A DNA stretch of 64,000 nucleotides from Candidatus Obscuribacter sp. (GTDB lineage: Bacteria > Cyanobacteriota > Vampirovibrionia > Obscuribacterales > Obscuribacteraceae). Of this stretch, positions 1-9,461 are shown one piece after another. Numbering within the stretch: the first letter of the stretch is position 1; the number at the start of each line of letters is the position of its first letter. The translations under genes and the position numbers were made by a program. The notes under the pieces were generated by a model that was not told the DNA's origin, searched no databases, and saw only the letters and a program-made list of their open reading frames with translations. The DNA is taken from positions 3,100,001-3,164,000 of the forward strand of contig JADJQZ010000001.1 of the NCBI GenBank assembly GCA_016712465.1, written 5' to 3'.

Positions 1-1
1 A

Positions 2-394
2 GAAACCTTTATCAACAATCTGGCGGTCATGACCAATGTCTCCCGCGCCCTGGCTCCCAAAGATAAGCACCTGCTTTCCGTCACCGTATTGCGCGACTAC
101 GCCGGTGCGGACCTGCCGGAACTGGTCAAGAAGGAGCTAAAAGAGTGGTTTGGTCCCGAATGCGATAAATATGAACATTTGAGGACCTTCCGGATTGAAC
201 GGGCGCTGCCCGATCAAGCGCCGCCATGGCTGGATAATCCCCGCCGCAGCGTCAGCGTCGATGACGGTACTAAGACCGTATATGTCTGCGGAGACCACCG
301 GGATAACGCTTCTATAAACGGTGCCATGGTCTCGGGTCGCCGGACCGCCGAGCAGATTCTCAAGGATCTAAAAGTTCCCATCAGTAAGGCTTAA
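2..394 (+). CDS. FAD-dependent amine oxidase/desaturase-like oxidoreductase, C-terminal part (5' end outside window)
   Basis: The frame is open from the first bases of the window, so this is the last 130 residues of a longer gene; the ATG at 29 is probably internal. Near the end is the typical C-terminal FAD-contact segment of the amine oxidase/phytoene desaturase superfamily: a strand ending in VYVCGD, then N-G-A-M-x-S-G-R and a helix (A-E-Q-I-L). In that family this segment closes over the flavin. Upstream, the ALPDQAPP stretch is the usual pattern before it. The substrate cannot be told from this fragment. A kinase gene follows 44 bp later on the same strand. Confidence 0.72.
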   Translation, partial: ETFINNLAVMTNVSRALAPKDKHLLSVTVLRDYAGADLPELVKKELKEWFGPECDKYEHLRTFRIERALPDQAPPWLDNPRRSVSVDDGTKTVYVCGDHRDNASINGAMVSGRRTAEQILKDLKVPISKA

Positions 395-438
395 GCTTTT
401 GCTAAAATCGAAGCTGTAATCAGTCGCATAGATGACCC

Positions 439-2559
439 ATGACTTTCGAAGACCCAACCCAGCAAAAAAAGAAAGTCTGCACAGGCTGCAAACGAGAGTT
501 TCCTGTTACCCAAACTGTCTGTCCCTATGACAAGAACATGCTTATGTTCATGCAGAAAGACGAACTGCTTGGCACCATCCTGAACGACCGTTATCGCGTC
601 CTGGAAGAAGTGGGTCGCGGCGGCATGAGCATCGTCTATCGTGGTCTGCACGAAATGATGGACCGCACCGTAGCCATCAAGATGCTGCAAGCACAGCACG
701 TGACAGACCAGTTGAGTATAAAACGTTTTCAACAGGAAGCCCAGGCCGCTTCGCACCTGCAACACCCACATGTGATCACTGTCTACGACTGCGGTGTCGT
801 GGCCACGGGACAACCTTATATAGTGATGGACTTTCTGGAAGGGGAAAGTCTCTCGGATGTAATCAAGAAAGAGAACCACATTCCCTTTCAGCGAGCGGTG
901 CCGATTTTCGCGCAGGCCTGCGACGCTCTCGACCATGCTCACCAGAAAGGCGTAATCCACAGAGACCTGAAGTCGAGCAATATCATGCTCGTGGAAGTGG
1001 AAGGACGCAAGGACTTCGTAAAAGTAGTGGACTTCGGCATCGCCAAGTTGACCAATGCCTCCGGCAAGATGCAACAGAACCTGACACAAACGGGAGAGAT
1101 TTTCGGCAGTCCTATATATATGAGTCCGGAGCAGTGCCTGGGGCAAACCCTTGATGCGCGCTCGGACATATATTCAATGGGGGCCGTCTTATATGAATCC
1201 CTGACTGGTCTACCGCCTCTCATGGGCGACACTATATATGCCACCATGAAGATGCATGTATCGGAAATGCCGGAACGCTTTGCTCAGGCCAGACCGGATC
1301 TGAGAATTCCAGAGCAAATTGAGCAGATCGCCTTCAAGGCTCTGGCCAAGAAGCCTGAACAACGCTTTCAAAGTATGCAGGAGTTTCGCGACGCGCTCGA
1401 GCAGTGCATGCGCACCCAGTTCGATACCGGCGCCATGCCCTCCCTGCTCAGTGCACCGCCGGCAGTCGGCTTCAACACCATCGCTCCGGGCAGTCGCGAC
1501 AATGAAGATTTCGATCTGTCCGGGGGACTCTTTGGAGACGACCCGCCGCCCATAGTGGATAAGCCTTCCTTTCGCCGCACCGAAACCGGTGCCGGAACCG
1601 TCAGCCCCTTTGTCACAGGGCCGGAAGGCGGCACATCAGGACGAATTACGGCCAGAACCACCCGCCCGCCCAGCGTCGGTTCCGAAACAGGCAGACGAAC
1701 GGCCGGAGTTCGCAAACCCATGGCTTCGGACAAGAAGTCGGGCAAGGCCGCTAAGTCTTTTACTATGCCGGCCTGGGTTACGCCCCGCAATCTGGCCATA
1801 GCCGCCGCCGCCCTCCTGGTTCCAGCGCTCATCGCCGGTGTGGTGGTGCTCTTGAATCAACTGGGCAACGACAATCCCCTCCTTTTTACTAAGAAATACG
1901 ACGGCACCCTGTTTTACTACGCGCCGCCTTCACAGACCGCCGACGGCAAAGAATTTCCAGGCATGTTTTACGTCAAGACTGCCGGCTCCAAGTCTAAGAT
2001 GCTCAAAATCGACCTCAGTCGCTTCGATATAAACAACCATATTTCCTCCTCCCAGTCCCAGGACATTAGAGTGGGAGCGCTCTGGGAGTTGTCCGGCCCG
2101 ATGGGTCCGAACAATTCCTTAATACTAGAAAGCGGTCAGTACAAGCCGGCCGCCTCCAACGTCTATGAGAAGGCGCGGGAATCGGTAGAGACCTTTATTA
2201 TCAGCATACGAGACAGTCAGAAAATCGAGGGACTCTTGAAGAGTGCCTGGGATCTGACTTCGGAGCGCTTTCGCCTGCAGGACGTGCCGCTGGAGACCTT
2301 TCTCACCAAATTTGCCACAGAGCCCGCATTTAAGGAAGGCTTCACTGAGAGTTACCTGCCGCCGGGCTCCCTCCTCATAACCGAAGCCAAACCTACGTCC
2401 ATGACTTTCCTGGTGGACGGGCACTATTTCCTCAATCCGGATTCGGCTGGCAATACTGTCTACTATTCCGTGGTTTTAACACTGAAGGACAATAACTGGC
2501 TGATAGATAAGTTTGAAAACGTAACAGAACAGGTCTGGCAGCAGAATTTACCCAAGTAA
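439..2559 (+). CDS. Ser/Thr protein kinase with N-terminal zinc-ribbon-like motif and one membrane span
   Basis: A Hanks-type kinase of 706 residues. Residues 14-31 form a CxxC...CPYD zinc-ribbon-like knuckle. The kinase domain covers about 50-325: glycine loop GRGGMS at 59-64, VAIK lysine K81, catalytic HRDLKSSN at 174-181, DFG at 199-201, then the SPIYMSPEQ activation segment. All catalytic residues are present, so it should be active. A low-complexity Pro/Gly/Arg linker follows, then one hydrophobic span at about 451-475 and an extracytoplasmic domain of about 230 residues with no recognised family. The layout is that of a transmembrane sensor kinase with its kinase in the cytoplasm. A -10-like GCTAAAAT lies at 401-408. 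It is the only one of the three kinases here with the Cys motif. Confidence 0.93.
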   Translation: MTFEDPTQQKKKVCTGCKREFPVTQTVCPYDKNMLMFMQKDELLGTILNDRYRVLEEVGRGGMSIVYRGLHEMMDRTVAIKMLQAQHVTDQLSIKRFQQEAQAASHLQHPHVITVYDCGVVATGQPYIVMDFLEGESLSDVIKKENHIPFQRAVPIFAQACDALDHAHQKGVIHRDLKSSNIMLVEVEGRKDFVKVVDFGIAKLTNASGKMQQNLTQTGEIFGSPIYMSPEQCLGQTLDARSDIYSMGAVLYESLTGLPPLMGDTIYATMKMHVSEMPERFAQARPDLRIPEQIEQIAFKALAKKPEQRFQSMQEFRDALEQCMRTQFDTGAMPSLLSAPPAVGFNTIAPGSRDNEDFDLSGGLFGDDPPPIVDKPSFRRTETGAGTVSPFVTGPEGGTSGRITARTTRPPSVGSETGRRTAGVRKPMASDKKSGKAAKSFTMPAWVTPRNLAIAAAALLVPALIAGVVVLLNQLGNDNPLLFTKKYDGTLFYYAPPSQTADGKEFPGMFYVKTAGSKSKMLKIDLSRFDINNHISSSQSQDIRVGALWELSGPMGPNNSLILESGQYKPAASNVYEKARESVETFIISIRDSQKIEGLLKSAWDLTSERFRLQDVPLETFLTKFATEPAFKEGFTESYLPPGSLLITEAKPTSMTFLVDGHYFLNPDSAGNTVYYSVVLTLKDNNWLIDKFENVTEQVWQQNLPK

Positions 2560-2703
2560 CCCGACGGGCGAATAGAGAATCTTGCCAATATTTATTTGAG
2601 CCTTTATTTCTCTTATGGTCTCGGGCAATACTATAATAAGTCTGACCCGTTTTCTCAGGTGGTCGCGGTCTTACAATTCGGCACTTCTTAGAAGGAGTAT
2701 AAA

Positions 2704-2835
2704 ATGGATAGCGGTTTTGTATCGATGGGACTTGTCTTCGCCGGTATTGTGATCATGCCCGTGATCATCATCAAGCTGGCCAAGTCCATGAAAGCACTGA
2801 AGGATAAGAAAGCCGCCTCTTCCGACAGCAAATAA
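2704..2835 (+). CDS. 43-residue single-span membrane protein
   Basis: A short frame starting ATG at 2704 with a strong ribosome binding site (AAGGAG at about 2692-2697) and ending TAA at 2835. The protein has one hydrophobic span (about residues 5-24, rich in V, I, M and G), then a basic Lys/Ala/Ser tail, so it is probably N-out/C-in. A TATAAT hexamer at 2632-2637 and a strong terminator 48 bp after the stop suggest a monocistronic gene. I know no family for it. Small size, good initiation signals and a private terminator argue that it is real. Confidence 0.7.
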   Translation: MDSGFVSMGLVFAGIVIMPVIIIKLAKSMKALKDKKAASSDSK

Positions 2836-2882
2836 GTAGCCTGTCGAGCAAGTAGCGACTTCCTATAATTAGCTTTGCCGAG

Positions 2883-2910
2883 AAGGTGCCCCTCAGGGGG
2901 CGCCTTTTCT
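2883..2910 (+). terminator. Intrinsic terminator of the 43-residue membrane protein gene
   Basis: GGTGCCCC pairs with GGGGCGCC around a TCAG loop, with one G-U pair, followed by TTTTCT. Confidence 0.8.
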
Positions 2911-2917
2911 GTCTGGT

Positions 2918-2952
2918 GAAAAAGAAAGAAGCCCCCCATGAGGGAGGCTTCA
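2918..2952 (-). terminator. Intrinsic terminator of tRNA-Asn
   Basis: On the minus strand GAAGCCTCCC pairs with GGGGGGCTTC around a short TCAT loop, followed by TTTCTTTTT. It begins just past the tRNA 3' end and faces the plus-strand terminator at 2883-2910, so the two units are insulated tail to tail. Confidence 0.8.
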
Positions 2953-2959
2953 AGAAAAA

Positions 2960-3031
<72 letters not shown>

Positions 3032-3228
3032 AAGTAGTGTAGAAAAATAGTAACACCAGGAGACTCCAATGAGAACTACCTGAAAACGTTTCCTTTACGT
3101 AGATGTTTATTAAGCGCGCTTAATAAACTCACCAGCCTTACCATTGGGTATACTTGGAACTCGCTCCACCTCAGGGCTGAGTTAGCAATAAGGCATAAGC
3201 AAAAGCGGGAATACGGGAATATAGGTCT

Positions 3229-3705
3229 ATGGGTATATTCGGTGCACAAAAAGTAAACGCGGTTTCCGCCCAGGAAGCCAAGGATATGGTGGAAGAGTAT
3301 TTCGCCAAACGTGGTCTGGTGGCTGCAGATCATGTCCTGGCCGATGCCGGCGGTCTGGGCTGGTGGCTCATGGAAGGCAGCGCCAGAGTCTACATCCTGG
3401 TTCAAGAAGGACCCAAGGACACAAGAGGAAAGGCCAACACCCTGGTGAGAATCACCGCCCCGCTCGTCTATCTTCCTGAAACCGGCAGGGAGCTTTTCTA
3501 TAGGCGCCTGCTCGATCTCAACGGCAATCTCTCCTTGTGTGCTCTCAGCACCCACGATGACGTGGTCCTGGTGGTCGCTCAGAGACCGACAACAGGACTG
3601 GATCAGGAAGAACTGGATGACATGGTCTGGCATGTGGCCTATGTGGCCGACCTGCTCGATAACAAACTGGCTGAAGAGTACGGCTGCAAAATGTACCGGA
3701 ATTAG
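3229..3705 (+). CDS. YbjN / type III secretion chaperone-like domain protein
   Basis: A 158-residue cytoplasmic protein without signal peptide or membrane span. The order of strands and helices (GWWLMEGSARVYILVQ, then LVRITAPLVYLPE, then a helix RELFYRRLLDLNG followed by LCALSTHDDVVLVVAQRP, then a long final helix) fits the YbjN/CesT-like chaperone fold. In that superfamily the proteins bind a partner rather than catalyse a reaction. It sits 9 bp before the phosphatase gene and is probably co-transcribed with it. The partner is unknown. Confidence 0.6.
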   Translation: MGIFGAQKVNAVSAQEAKDMVEEYFAKRGLVAADHVLADAGGLGWWLMEGSARVYILVQEGPKDTRGKANTLVRITAPLVYLPETGRELFYRRLLDLNGNLSLCALSTHDDVVLVVAQRPTTGLDQEELDDMVWHVAYVADLLDNKLAEEYGCKMYRN

Positions 3706-3714
3706 CCTGCCGCA

Positions 3715-4617
3715 TTGCCAAAGAAAGAAACCGCATTGCAAGAATCAAGCCAGACTCAACCCCTGACCGGGGAAGATATCGATTTCGTCTCGAAACTAAC
3801 GGAAGAAGCAGGTCATCTGGCTCTTTCAATGCGAGACAGGCTTGAGATTAGCGAAAAAACCAGCCCGGAAGATCAGGTCACCAGCGCCGACCTGGCCATC
3901 TCCAGGCTCTTTAAGGAAAGGTTGCAGAGTCGTTTCCGTGATGACGCCGTCATTTCCGAAGAAGACCTCGACCACGCACTCAATCATGAAAGAAAGCGAA
4001 TCTGGCTCATCGATCCCATAGACGGTACCCAGAACTACATCATGGATCATGATGACTACTGCATCATGGTTGGTCTGCTCATTGATTTAGAGCCCAGCTT
4101 CGGCTGGGTTCTCGCCCCTCAGAGCGGCCGACTGTACTACGGAGGCAAAGGCTTTGGCGTGAAGCGCCGCCAGACCGATTGCCATCCCCACGCAATGCAA
4201 GGAAAAGCCGGCGCTCTGCCGCTCGGTGAGACTTTACTGGAAGAACCGCCGCCGCTACCTCTCAACTCATCGGCTCGAGTGGTCATGGGCACAAGAGATC
4301 GCCGCTCCAATCCCTGGGTCAAGGACCTGGAAAAAGTCGATCTGGTCAAAACCGGCAGCATCGGACTGAAAGTAGCACTGATCCTGGAGGGTGAAGCTGA
4401 TGTATTTGCTCATTTGTCAGGCAAGTTAAAGACCTGGGATACGGCGGGACCGGCCGCCCTGGCCCTTGGCGCCGGACTGGATGTGGGCGGACTGGAACTG
4501 GACAGCCTGGATTTTCCCCTGCCCGAGACTAAACAAGAATGCACCGTCATCATGGGACGAAAAGGAGCCCTGGCCTGGTGTCGCAAACATTTACAAGGAC
4601 CCCAATCCAATGACTAA
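3715..4617 (+). CDS. Inositol monophosphatase family protein (IMPase / CysQ-like 3'(2'),5'-bisphosphate nucleotidase)
   Basis: A Mg2+-dependent phosphatase of 300 residues. The family metal sites are clear: SEED at 81-84, the signature WLIDPIDGT at 97-105 (D100 and D103 as ligands) and WDTAGP at 241-246. Length and motif spacing match the family. The family hydrolyses inositol phosphates, PAP/PAPS or fructose-1,6-bisphosphate; the sequence does not decide among them, though the SEED form is common in CysQ-type enzymes. The frame favours a TTG start at 3715, 9 bp after the previous stop; the next Met is at residue 39. Its end overlaps the RNase D gene by 8 bp. Confidence 0.88.
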   Translation: MPKKETALQESSQTQPLTGEDIDFVSKLTEEAGHLALSMRDRLEISEKTSPEDQVTSADLAISRLFKERLQSRFRDDAVISEEDLDHALNHERKRIWLIDPIDGTQNYIMDHDDYCIMVGLLIDLEPSFGWVLAPQSGRLYYGGKGFGVKRRQTDCHPHAMQGKAGALPLGETLLEEPPPLPLNSSARVVMGTRDRRSNPWVKDLEKVDLVKTGSIGLKVALILEGEADVFAHLSGKLKTWDTAGPAALALGAGLDVGGLELDSLDFPLPETKQECTVIMGRKGALAWCRKHLQGPQSND

Positions 4618-5827
4618 CGACAAGACCTCCGCTAGAGAAAAGCACGGAAAGCTCATTGACGCCCAGGAAGACCTCAAGGAGATGCTCCAGAGCATCGAGG
4701 CTTGCGGCATCTTCGGCATCGACCTGGAATTTATTCCTGAGAAGAGCTATTTCCCTCTCATTTGCCTTGTACAAGTGGCGGTAGGAGAGCGAGTTTTCCT
4801 GGTGGATCCCATCAAAGTTCAGAATCTCGACGACCTCTGGCGCTATGTGGCGGATCCCGGCTACATCAAAGTCTTGCACGCCGGCTCTCAAGACCTGGCC
4901 ATCGTCAATCAGCGTTCCGGTTTCATCCCCAAGCGGATTTTCGATACACAAATAGCCGCCGGCTTTCTCGGTCTTGGTTATCCGGCCGGCTACGGCAAGT
5001 TGCTGCATGCCTTGTTTGACCTGACCCTCTCTAAAACCGAGTCTTTCACTGACTGGTCCCTGAGACCGCTTACAGCCTCGCAAGTGGATTACGCCATCGA
5101 CGACGCACTGCATTTGTTGCCGCTCTACCAGGCCCTGGAAGAAAGGCTGAAAGAGAGAGGCAGACTGGACTGGGTGCTGGAGGAGTGCAAACTTTACGAG
5201 CAGGAAAGTTACTATCAGAAGGAAACCGGGCGCGAATTCATGCGCATCAAGGGGGCGCAGGGTCTCTCCCGCCGCAAACTGGCCGTTCTGCAAGCTATCT
5301 GCCTCTGGCGCGATCAGGAGGCCAGGCGCATAGATAAGCCCCCGCGCTTTGTACTTTCCGACAATATCATTCTGGAACTGGCGAAGAAGCCGCCCACCAC
5401 ACCGGGCGATATCAGCCGCATCCGCGGTATCAAAGATGGGCAGCTTTCAGGCTATGGCAAGCATATTATCAGGGTGGTAGCGGAAGCGCTGGCACTCAAG
5501 GAAGCCGATTGTCCCCAGTGGCCGGCCGGCAGAGCCCCATCCAAAGCCGATGTTCTCATTGCCGATGTTCTGTACACGGTTTTGAAGGTACGTTCCCAGG
5601 AAATAGAAATCGCTCCGGAGCTAATCGCCACCAGAGATGAGCTGCAACGCTTCGTGCGTCAGGACAAGGGTCAACTGGAGAAGGAAGAAGAAGAAAGTGC
5701 TCTCACTTCAGGCTGGCGCCATAAACTGGCAGGGTCGGAACTACACGCCATCTTGAGCGGCGCACCACTGACAGTGACAGTGACAAGCACTTCCCACAAT
5801 CCCATTTCCATAAAGTTGGAAAACTGA
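4610..5827 (+). CDS. rnd: RNase D-like 3'-5' exonuclease with HRDC domain
   Basis: 405 residues from the ATG at 4610, which has AAGGA about 10 bases upstream and overlaps the phosphatase stop by 8 bp. The DEDDy exonuclease residues are present: D38 and E40 (GIDLEF), D95 (GSQDLA) and Y161/D165 (YAIDD). An HRDC-like helical domain follows at about 215-290. RNase D trims the 3' ends of tRNA precursors and other structured RNAs; this matches the family in order and spacing. The last 115 residues are less conserved but look like a second helical HRDC-like unit. The gene ends a probable three-gene operon starting at 3229. Confidence 0.9.
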   Translation: MTNDKTSAREKHGKLIDAQEDLKEMLQSIEACGIFGIDLEFIPEKSYFPLICLVQVAVGERVFLVDPIKVQNLDDLWRYVADPGYIKVLHAGSQDLAIVNQRSGFIPKRIFDTQIAAGFLGLGYPAGYGKLLHALFDLTLSKTESFTDWSLRPLTASQVDYAIDDALHLLPLYQALEERLKERGRLDWVLEECKLYEQESYYQKETGREFMRIKGAQGLSRRKLAVLQAICLWRDQEARRIDKPPRFVLSDNIILELAKKPPTTPGDISRIRGIKDGQLSGYGKHIIRVVAEALALKEADCPQWPAGRAPSKADVLIADVLYTVLKVRSQEIEIAPELIATRDELQRFVRQDKGQLEKEEEESALTSGWRHKLAGSELHAILSGAPLTVTVTSTSHNPISIKLEN

Positions 5828-5940
5828 GAGCCCTTCCTCAAACTTCAAGAAAATTAGCTCTTAATCATTAGCAGCCGCCAAGTCTAGTAGAATCTAAACT
5901 AATTTTGAAGCCCTTAAAAGGTCAAGCTAAGGCGGTTTAT

Positions 5941-7887
5941 ATGACATCCGTAAAAGAGCCAGAATCCCTGAAGGAACCCAGTGAAGAGCCGGGCAAAGCG
6001 AAGGACGACAGTCAAGCCAGCTTTGCGGAAACGGCCATGCAACTTGCCGGCAAGTCGGAAGAGGAAGCCAAGCGCACCGGTGCCGTGGACCGCGCCGATG
6101 ACCAGGTAGAGGCGCTCTTCGCGGAGCAATACAAAACTTCCAACAGCCCTGTGCACAAAGCAGTCTGGGACGCCAAAATTCCCCTTGAACTCTTTTGCCC
6201 GCCCAAAATGCCGGACGGCGCCCTCAGCTTACCGTCAATGCAGAAATCGCTGGACGTACTGCGCAAGCATAAAAAAGCCGGAACCATGATGGATGCAAAC
6301 GGCAAAATTGCTGCCGGCGTTTTCACAGATCTGGCCCAGGCCGGCTACTGGGGCATGTTGATCGAGGAAAAATACGGCGGTCAGGGTGCCACCGTACGTC
6401 AATTCATGACCTTCCTGACCAGGGTGGCCTCCATCGAGCCGACGGCAGCCGGACTGGCTTCCGTACACGGCTGTATCGGCGCTGTCGACCCGGTGCGCAG
6501 CTTCGGCAGCGAAGAGCAACGTAAGAGAATTCTGCCGAAACTGGCAAGCGGTGAAGCTCTCTCCGGATTTGCCCTGACCGAGCCGGGAGCCGGCTCCGAT
6601 CTCACCGCTCTCAAAACAAAAGCGGAACTGGTTGGGGACCACTATGTGGTGAATGGCGAGAAGCTGTTTATCACAAATGCCGTGCCGGGACGCACGGTGG
6701 GTCTGGTCTGCCTTGTCAACAATAAACCGGCAGCCCTTATCACCGAATTGCCCGAGAAAGAAGACGAGCACTTCCAGGTTGTGCCGTATTCACTGCACGC
6801 CCTCAAGCATGCCTTCAATAACGGTCTCAAGTTCAAAGACTTCAAGGTACCCAAAGAGAACCTCTTGGTTCCCACAGCCGGTGACGGCTTGACCGTAGCC
6901 TACCACGGACTGAATATGGGACGGCTGGCACTTTGCGCCACAGCCGCCGGTGTAATGAGAATCATGTTGGCCAACATGTTGCCCTGGGCCAAATTCAGAC
7001 AAACCTACGGACAAGCCATTGAAACCAGAGAGCTGGTCAAGCGCCGCATAGCCAGAGCAGCAGCCTTGATTGTTGGTGCCGAGGCGCTGGTAGCCTGGGG
7101 TTCCTGGTTGCTAGACCAGGGTTTCCGCGGCGAGCTGGAGTGCATCATCGCCAAAATCTTTGGTTCCGAGGCCGAGAAAGAATGCGCCATCGAGCTATTC
7201 ATGAAAACCCACGGCGGCCGCTCCTTTCTCTCGGGCCACCTCCTGGGCGACAACATTCATGACTTCCTGGCCCCTTGCATTTATGAAGGCGAGGGAGAAA
7301 TGCTGGGCATGGCCTTCTTCAAGTCCCTGGCCAAACAACATGGCGTGGCCTATTTCGAGCCCATCGGCAAGAAAGTAGCGCAAGCCGGCATCAAGGTTTT
7401 CAATCCTTTCAACCCGGCCCATGCCTTCGCCTTGCGCAACGAGTTAATCCCCTATTCCATGTGGTGGATTGGCAAGCAGTTGGAAGGAGTAGATCAGCAC
7501 GAAGTTCCGGGCATGGACGCCGATCTGAAGGCCCATGTGGACTACGCCCTGGAGTTCCTCTCCGAGTCGCCCCTCGAGCTTTCACAGAACATGGTCAAGC
7601 ACCAGCTCAAACTGGCAGACAGACAGTGCCGCATCGCCGAGATGTCATCGCGCATTCAAGATGCCGTGATCATCCTGGTCACCAGCCTCTATGCGCACGC
7701 CGAGCAAAATCCCACTTTGATCGCTGCCGCCGACATACTCTGTCAGGACTTGAGACGGAAGCTGACCGGCGAAAGACCTTCCGACAGCTATTTCAAAGCG
7801 GCCGGTAAACTGGCCGACATGGTAGTGGCCGGGCAGTTCCCCGGTCTATCGGAAGTTAAGACTGAAGAGATACTCTTCAAATACTAG
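5941..7887 (+). CDS. Acyl-CoA dehydrogenase family protein
   Basis: A 648-residue FAD enzyme; the family oxidises acyl-CoA at the alpha-beta bond and passes electrons to ETF. The middle domain has FALTEPGAGSD near residue 210 and the NGEKLFITNA strand; the C-terminal helical domain has FRQTYGQ and the segment IYEGEGEM, whose E449 lies where the catalytic base of medium-chain enzymes lies. It is longer than the usual 380-420 residues: a charged N-terminal tail of about 70 residues and about 150 extra C-terminal residues recall the very-long-chain/ACAD9 layout. ATG 5941 is preferred to an in-frame TTG 36 bp upstream because it is closer to an AAGG sequence. TAGAAT at 5888-5893 could be a -10 box. 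Confidence 0.9.
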   Translation: MTSVKEPESLKEPSEEPGKAKDDSQASFAETAMQLAGKSEEEAKRTGAVDRADDQVEALFAEQYKTSNSPVHKAVWDAKIPLELFCPPKMPDGALSLPSMQKSLDVLRKHKKAGTMMDANGKIAAGVFTDLAQAGYWGMLIEEKYGGQGATVRQFMTFLTRVASIEPTAAGLASVHGCIGAVDPVRSFGSEEQRKRILPKLASGEALSGFALTEPGAGSDLTALKTKAELVGDHYVVNGEKLFITNAVPGRTVGLVCLVNNKPAALITELPEKEDEHFQVVPYSLHALKHAFNNGLKFKDFKVPKENLLVPTAGDGLTVAYHGLNMGRLALCATAAGVMRIMLANMLPWAKFRQTYGQAIETRELVKRRIARAAALIVGAEALVAWGSWLLDQGFRGELECIIAKIFGSEAEKECAIELFMKTHGGRSFLSGHLLGDNIHDFLAPCIYEGEGEMLGMAFFKSLAKQHGVAYFEPIGKKVAQAGIKVFNPFNPAHAFALRNELIPYSMWWIGKQLEGVDQHEVPGMDADLKAHVDYALEFLSESPLELSQNMVKHQLKLADRQCRIAEMSSRIQDAVIILVTSLYAHAEQNPTLIAAADILCQDLRRKLTGERPSDSYFKAAGKLADMVVAGQFPGLSEVKTEEILFKY

Positions 7888-7890
7888 GAC

Positions 7891-8676
7891 TTACAAGTCT
7901 AGTTCCACCAGTACCGGAGCGTGATCAGAGGGCTTCTCTAATTTGCGCGGGCTTTTGTCGACCCAGGCCTGCTTGAGAAAGGGAAGCAGCGACTGAGAAA
8001 GTAATATGTGGTCGATTCTCAGCCCCATATTGCGGCGAAAAGCCATCTGCCTGTAATCCCACCAGGAAAACACTCCTCCCTCCTCGTGCAGGTGCCTGAA
8101 GCTGTCTGTGAAGCCCAGAGACAGAAGGCGTTGAAAACACTGCCTTTCCCGCTCCGAAACTAAAACCTGCCCTTCCCATTGGGCCGGGTCGTGCACATCC
8201 TTGTCTTCAGGGGCGATATTGAAATCACCCATAATTAGCAGGTGCTCACCACTTTCTTGCGCTTTACCTACATAGGACAAAAGCGCATCGAACCATTTGA
8301 GCTTGTATTCATACTTATCGGAATCCACCTGGGAGCCGTTCGGCACATAGAGATTGAGAATGCGCAATTTCGACTGCGGTAAAAGCACGTCAATAAGCCG
8401 ACTTTGCAAAGGTTCCGGGGCACCAGGCAAGACATCCGCCACTAAGCGGCATGAGGTCTCTTTCTGAGAAACCAGGGCCACACCGTTATAGGTTTTCTCG
8501 CCCTTGATTAGACAACTATAGCCGGCCTCAGAAAATTCGGTGTACGGAAATTTATCATCGGTAGTCTTTAACTCCTGCAAGCCCAGATGGTCAACCTTTG
8601 ACTCCTTCAAATAGTTCAAAACATGGGGCAAACGAACGGCAATGGAGTTGACATTCCAACTGGCGATGAGCATCAC
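7891..8676 (-). CDS. xth: Exodeoxyribonuclease III (AP endonuclease family)
   Basis: 261 residues with the ordered motifs of the exonuclease III/APE1 family: SWNVNS at the start (metal/phosphate Asn), LQELKT (metal Glu), GDFNIAP (catalytic Asp and Asn), LRIDHILLS and the C-terminal SDHAPV catalytic His pair. The enzyme cleaves DNA at abasic sites and degrades 3' ends in base-excision repair. Length and motifs are fully typical. It converges with the acyl-CoA dehydrogenase gene, leaving only 3 bp between stops. The first two codons are both ATG. Confidence 0.95.
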   Translation of the reverse strand: MMLIASWNVNSIAVRLPHVLNYLKESKVDHLGLQELKTTDDKFPYTEFSEAGYSCLIKGEKTYNGVALVSQKETSCRLVADVLPGAPEPLQSRLIDVLLPQSKLRILNLYVPNGSQVDSDKYEYKLKWFDALLSYVGKAQESGEHLLIMGDFNIAPEDKDVHDPAQWEGQVLVSERERQCFQRLLSLGFTDSFRHLHEEGGVFSWWDYRQMAFRRNMGLRIDHILLSQSLLPFLKQAWVDKSPRKLEKPSDHAPVLVELDL

Positions 8677-9461
8677 TTTTTCCCTCTTCCGACAACCATA
8701 TCAATGATGCAATGTATCGTACCGTTTTACCAAGCCTTGACTTTTTAAAACCAAGAGCAAACACCCTGACAGTTCAAATCCTGTAGAAAACTCACACGTC
8801 TGGGCAGTCTGCCCAATCTCTGGCTCCAAACGCGCAGGCCATGCCGATTTAAGAGCTGAAGAAAGGGCTATTACGCCCGTCTCGAAAAACGCATATACGG
8901 TAGTGGTATCACCACTGATACTATTTAATGACAAGTAGATGCCGTCTGGCTTACGTCTAAGACATAACATGCATATCGCTTATTTCGCCGATCAAAAGCC
9001 TGTCACCTCTGTACCAGATAAAACGCTAAATGTCGTACTACAACTGGCTGTACAAGCCACTTTTGTCAGAAGCACCGGGCAAAACGCGCCAAACAATCGG
9101 AATCTCTAGCACAATTTTTTAGAAGTTCAAGAGCAGGATATGTCCTTTGTCCACCCTAGTATCTATACGGATTTTAGGCTGATCCCCCATGAGTCTTACC
9201 TGGTCAAGGATTGCGACTTTCCAAAAAACCTTTTAAGTGTATTTCTAGGAACTTGGGTATTTATGCCCCTTTTAGACCTTTACGATATCGACTTTCATGT
9301 GTAAATTGAATAGCCGTTGAAGGTGGTTGATAAATCCACTCGCCACCCCAAAAGCGGTTACCTATCGTAAAGAACCGTTGATAAAGTTCCCTCTCACAAA
9401 GCGTGTGGCTTTGAAAGAGGCGAATTTCGTCACCCCAAAACGTCTCCATGAGGAATCGAAT
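8677..9461. other. 785-bp intergenic region with weak open frames and regulator-proximal repeats
   Basis: No convincing gene is seen. An 89-codon minus-strand frame (8701-8970) has no ribosome binding site and no recognisable family; a 54-codon plus-strand frame (9140-9304, starting MSFVHPSIY) has a weak AGGA close to its ATG. Before the regulator gene lie a 10-bp inverted repeat (CTTTACGATA at 9278-9287, TATCGTAAAG at 9363-9372) and a direct near-repeat CGYCACCCCAAAA (9341-9353 and 9428-9440), possible operator sites. Confidence 0.4.

Noticed and set aside
4466..4609. N-terminal extension of the RNase D-like gene
   Set aside because: It lies within the phosphatase gene in another frame; ATG 4610 has a ribosome binding site and starts just before the DEDD core.
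8701..8970. An 89-codon minus-strand frame in the large intergenic region
   Set aside because: No ribosome binding site, no recognisable domain, and unremarkable composition; insufficient support to call it a gene.
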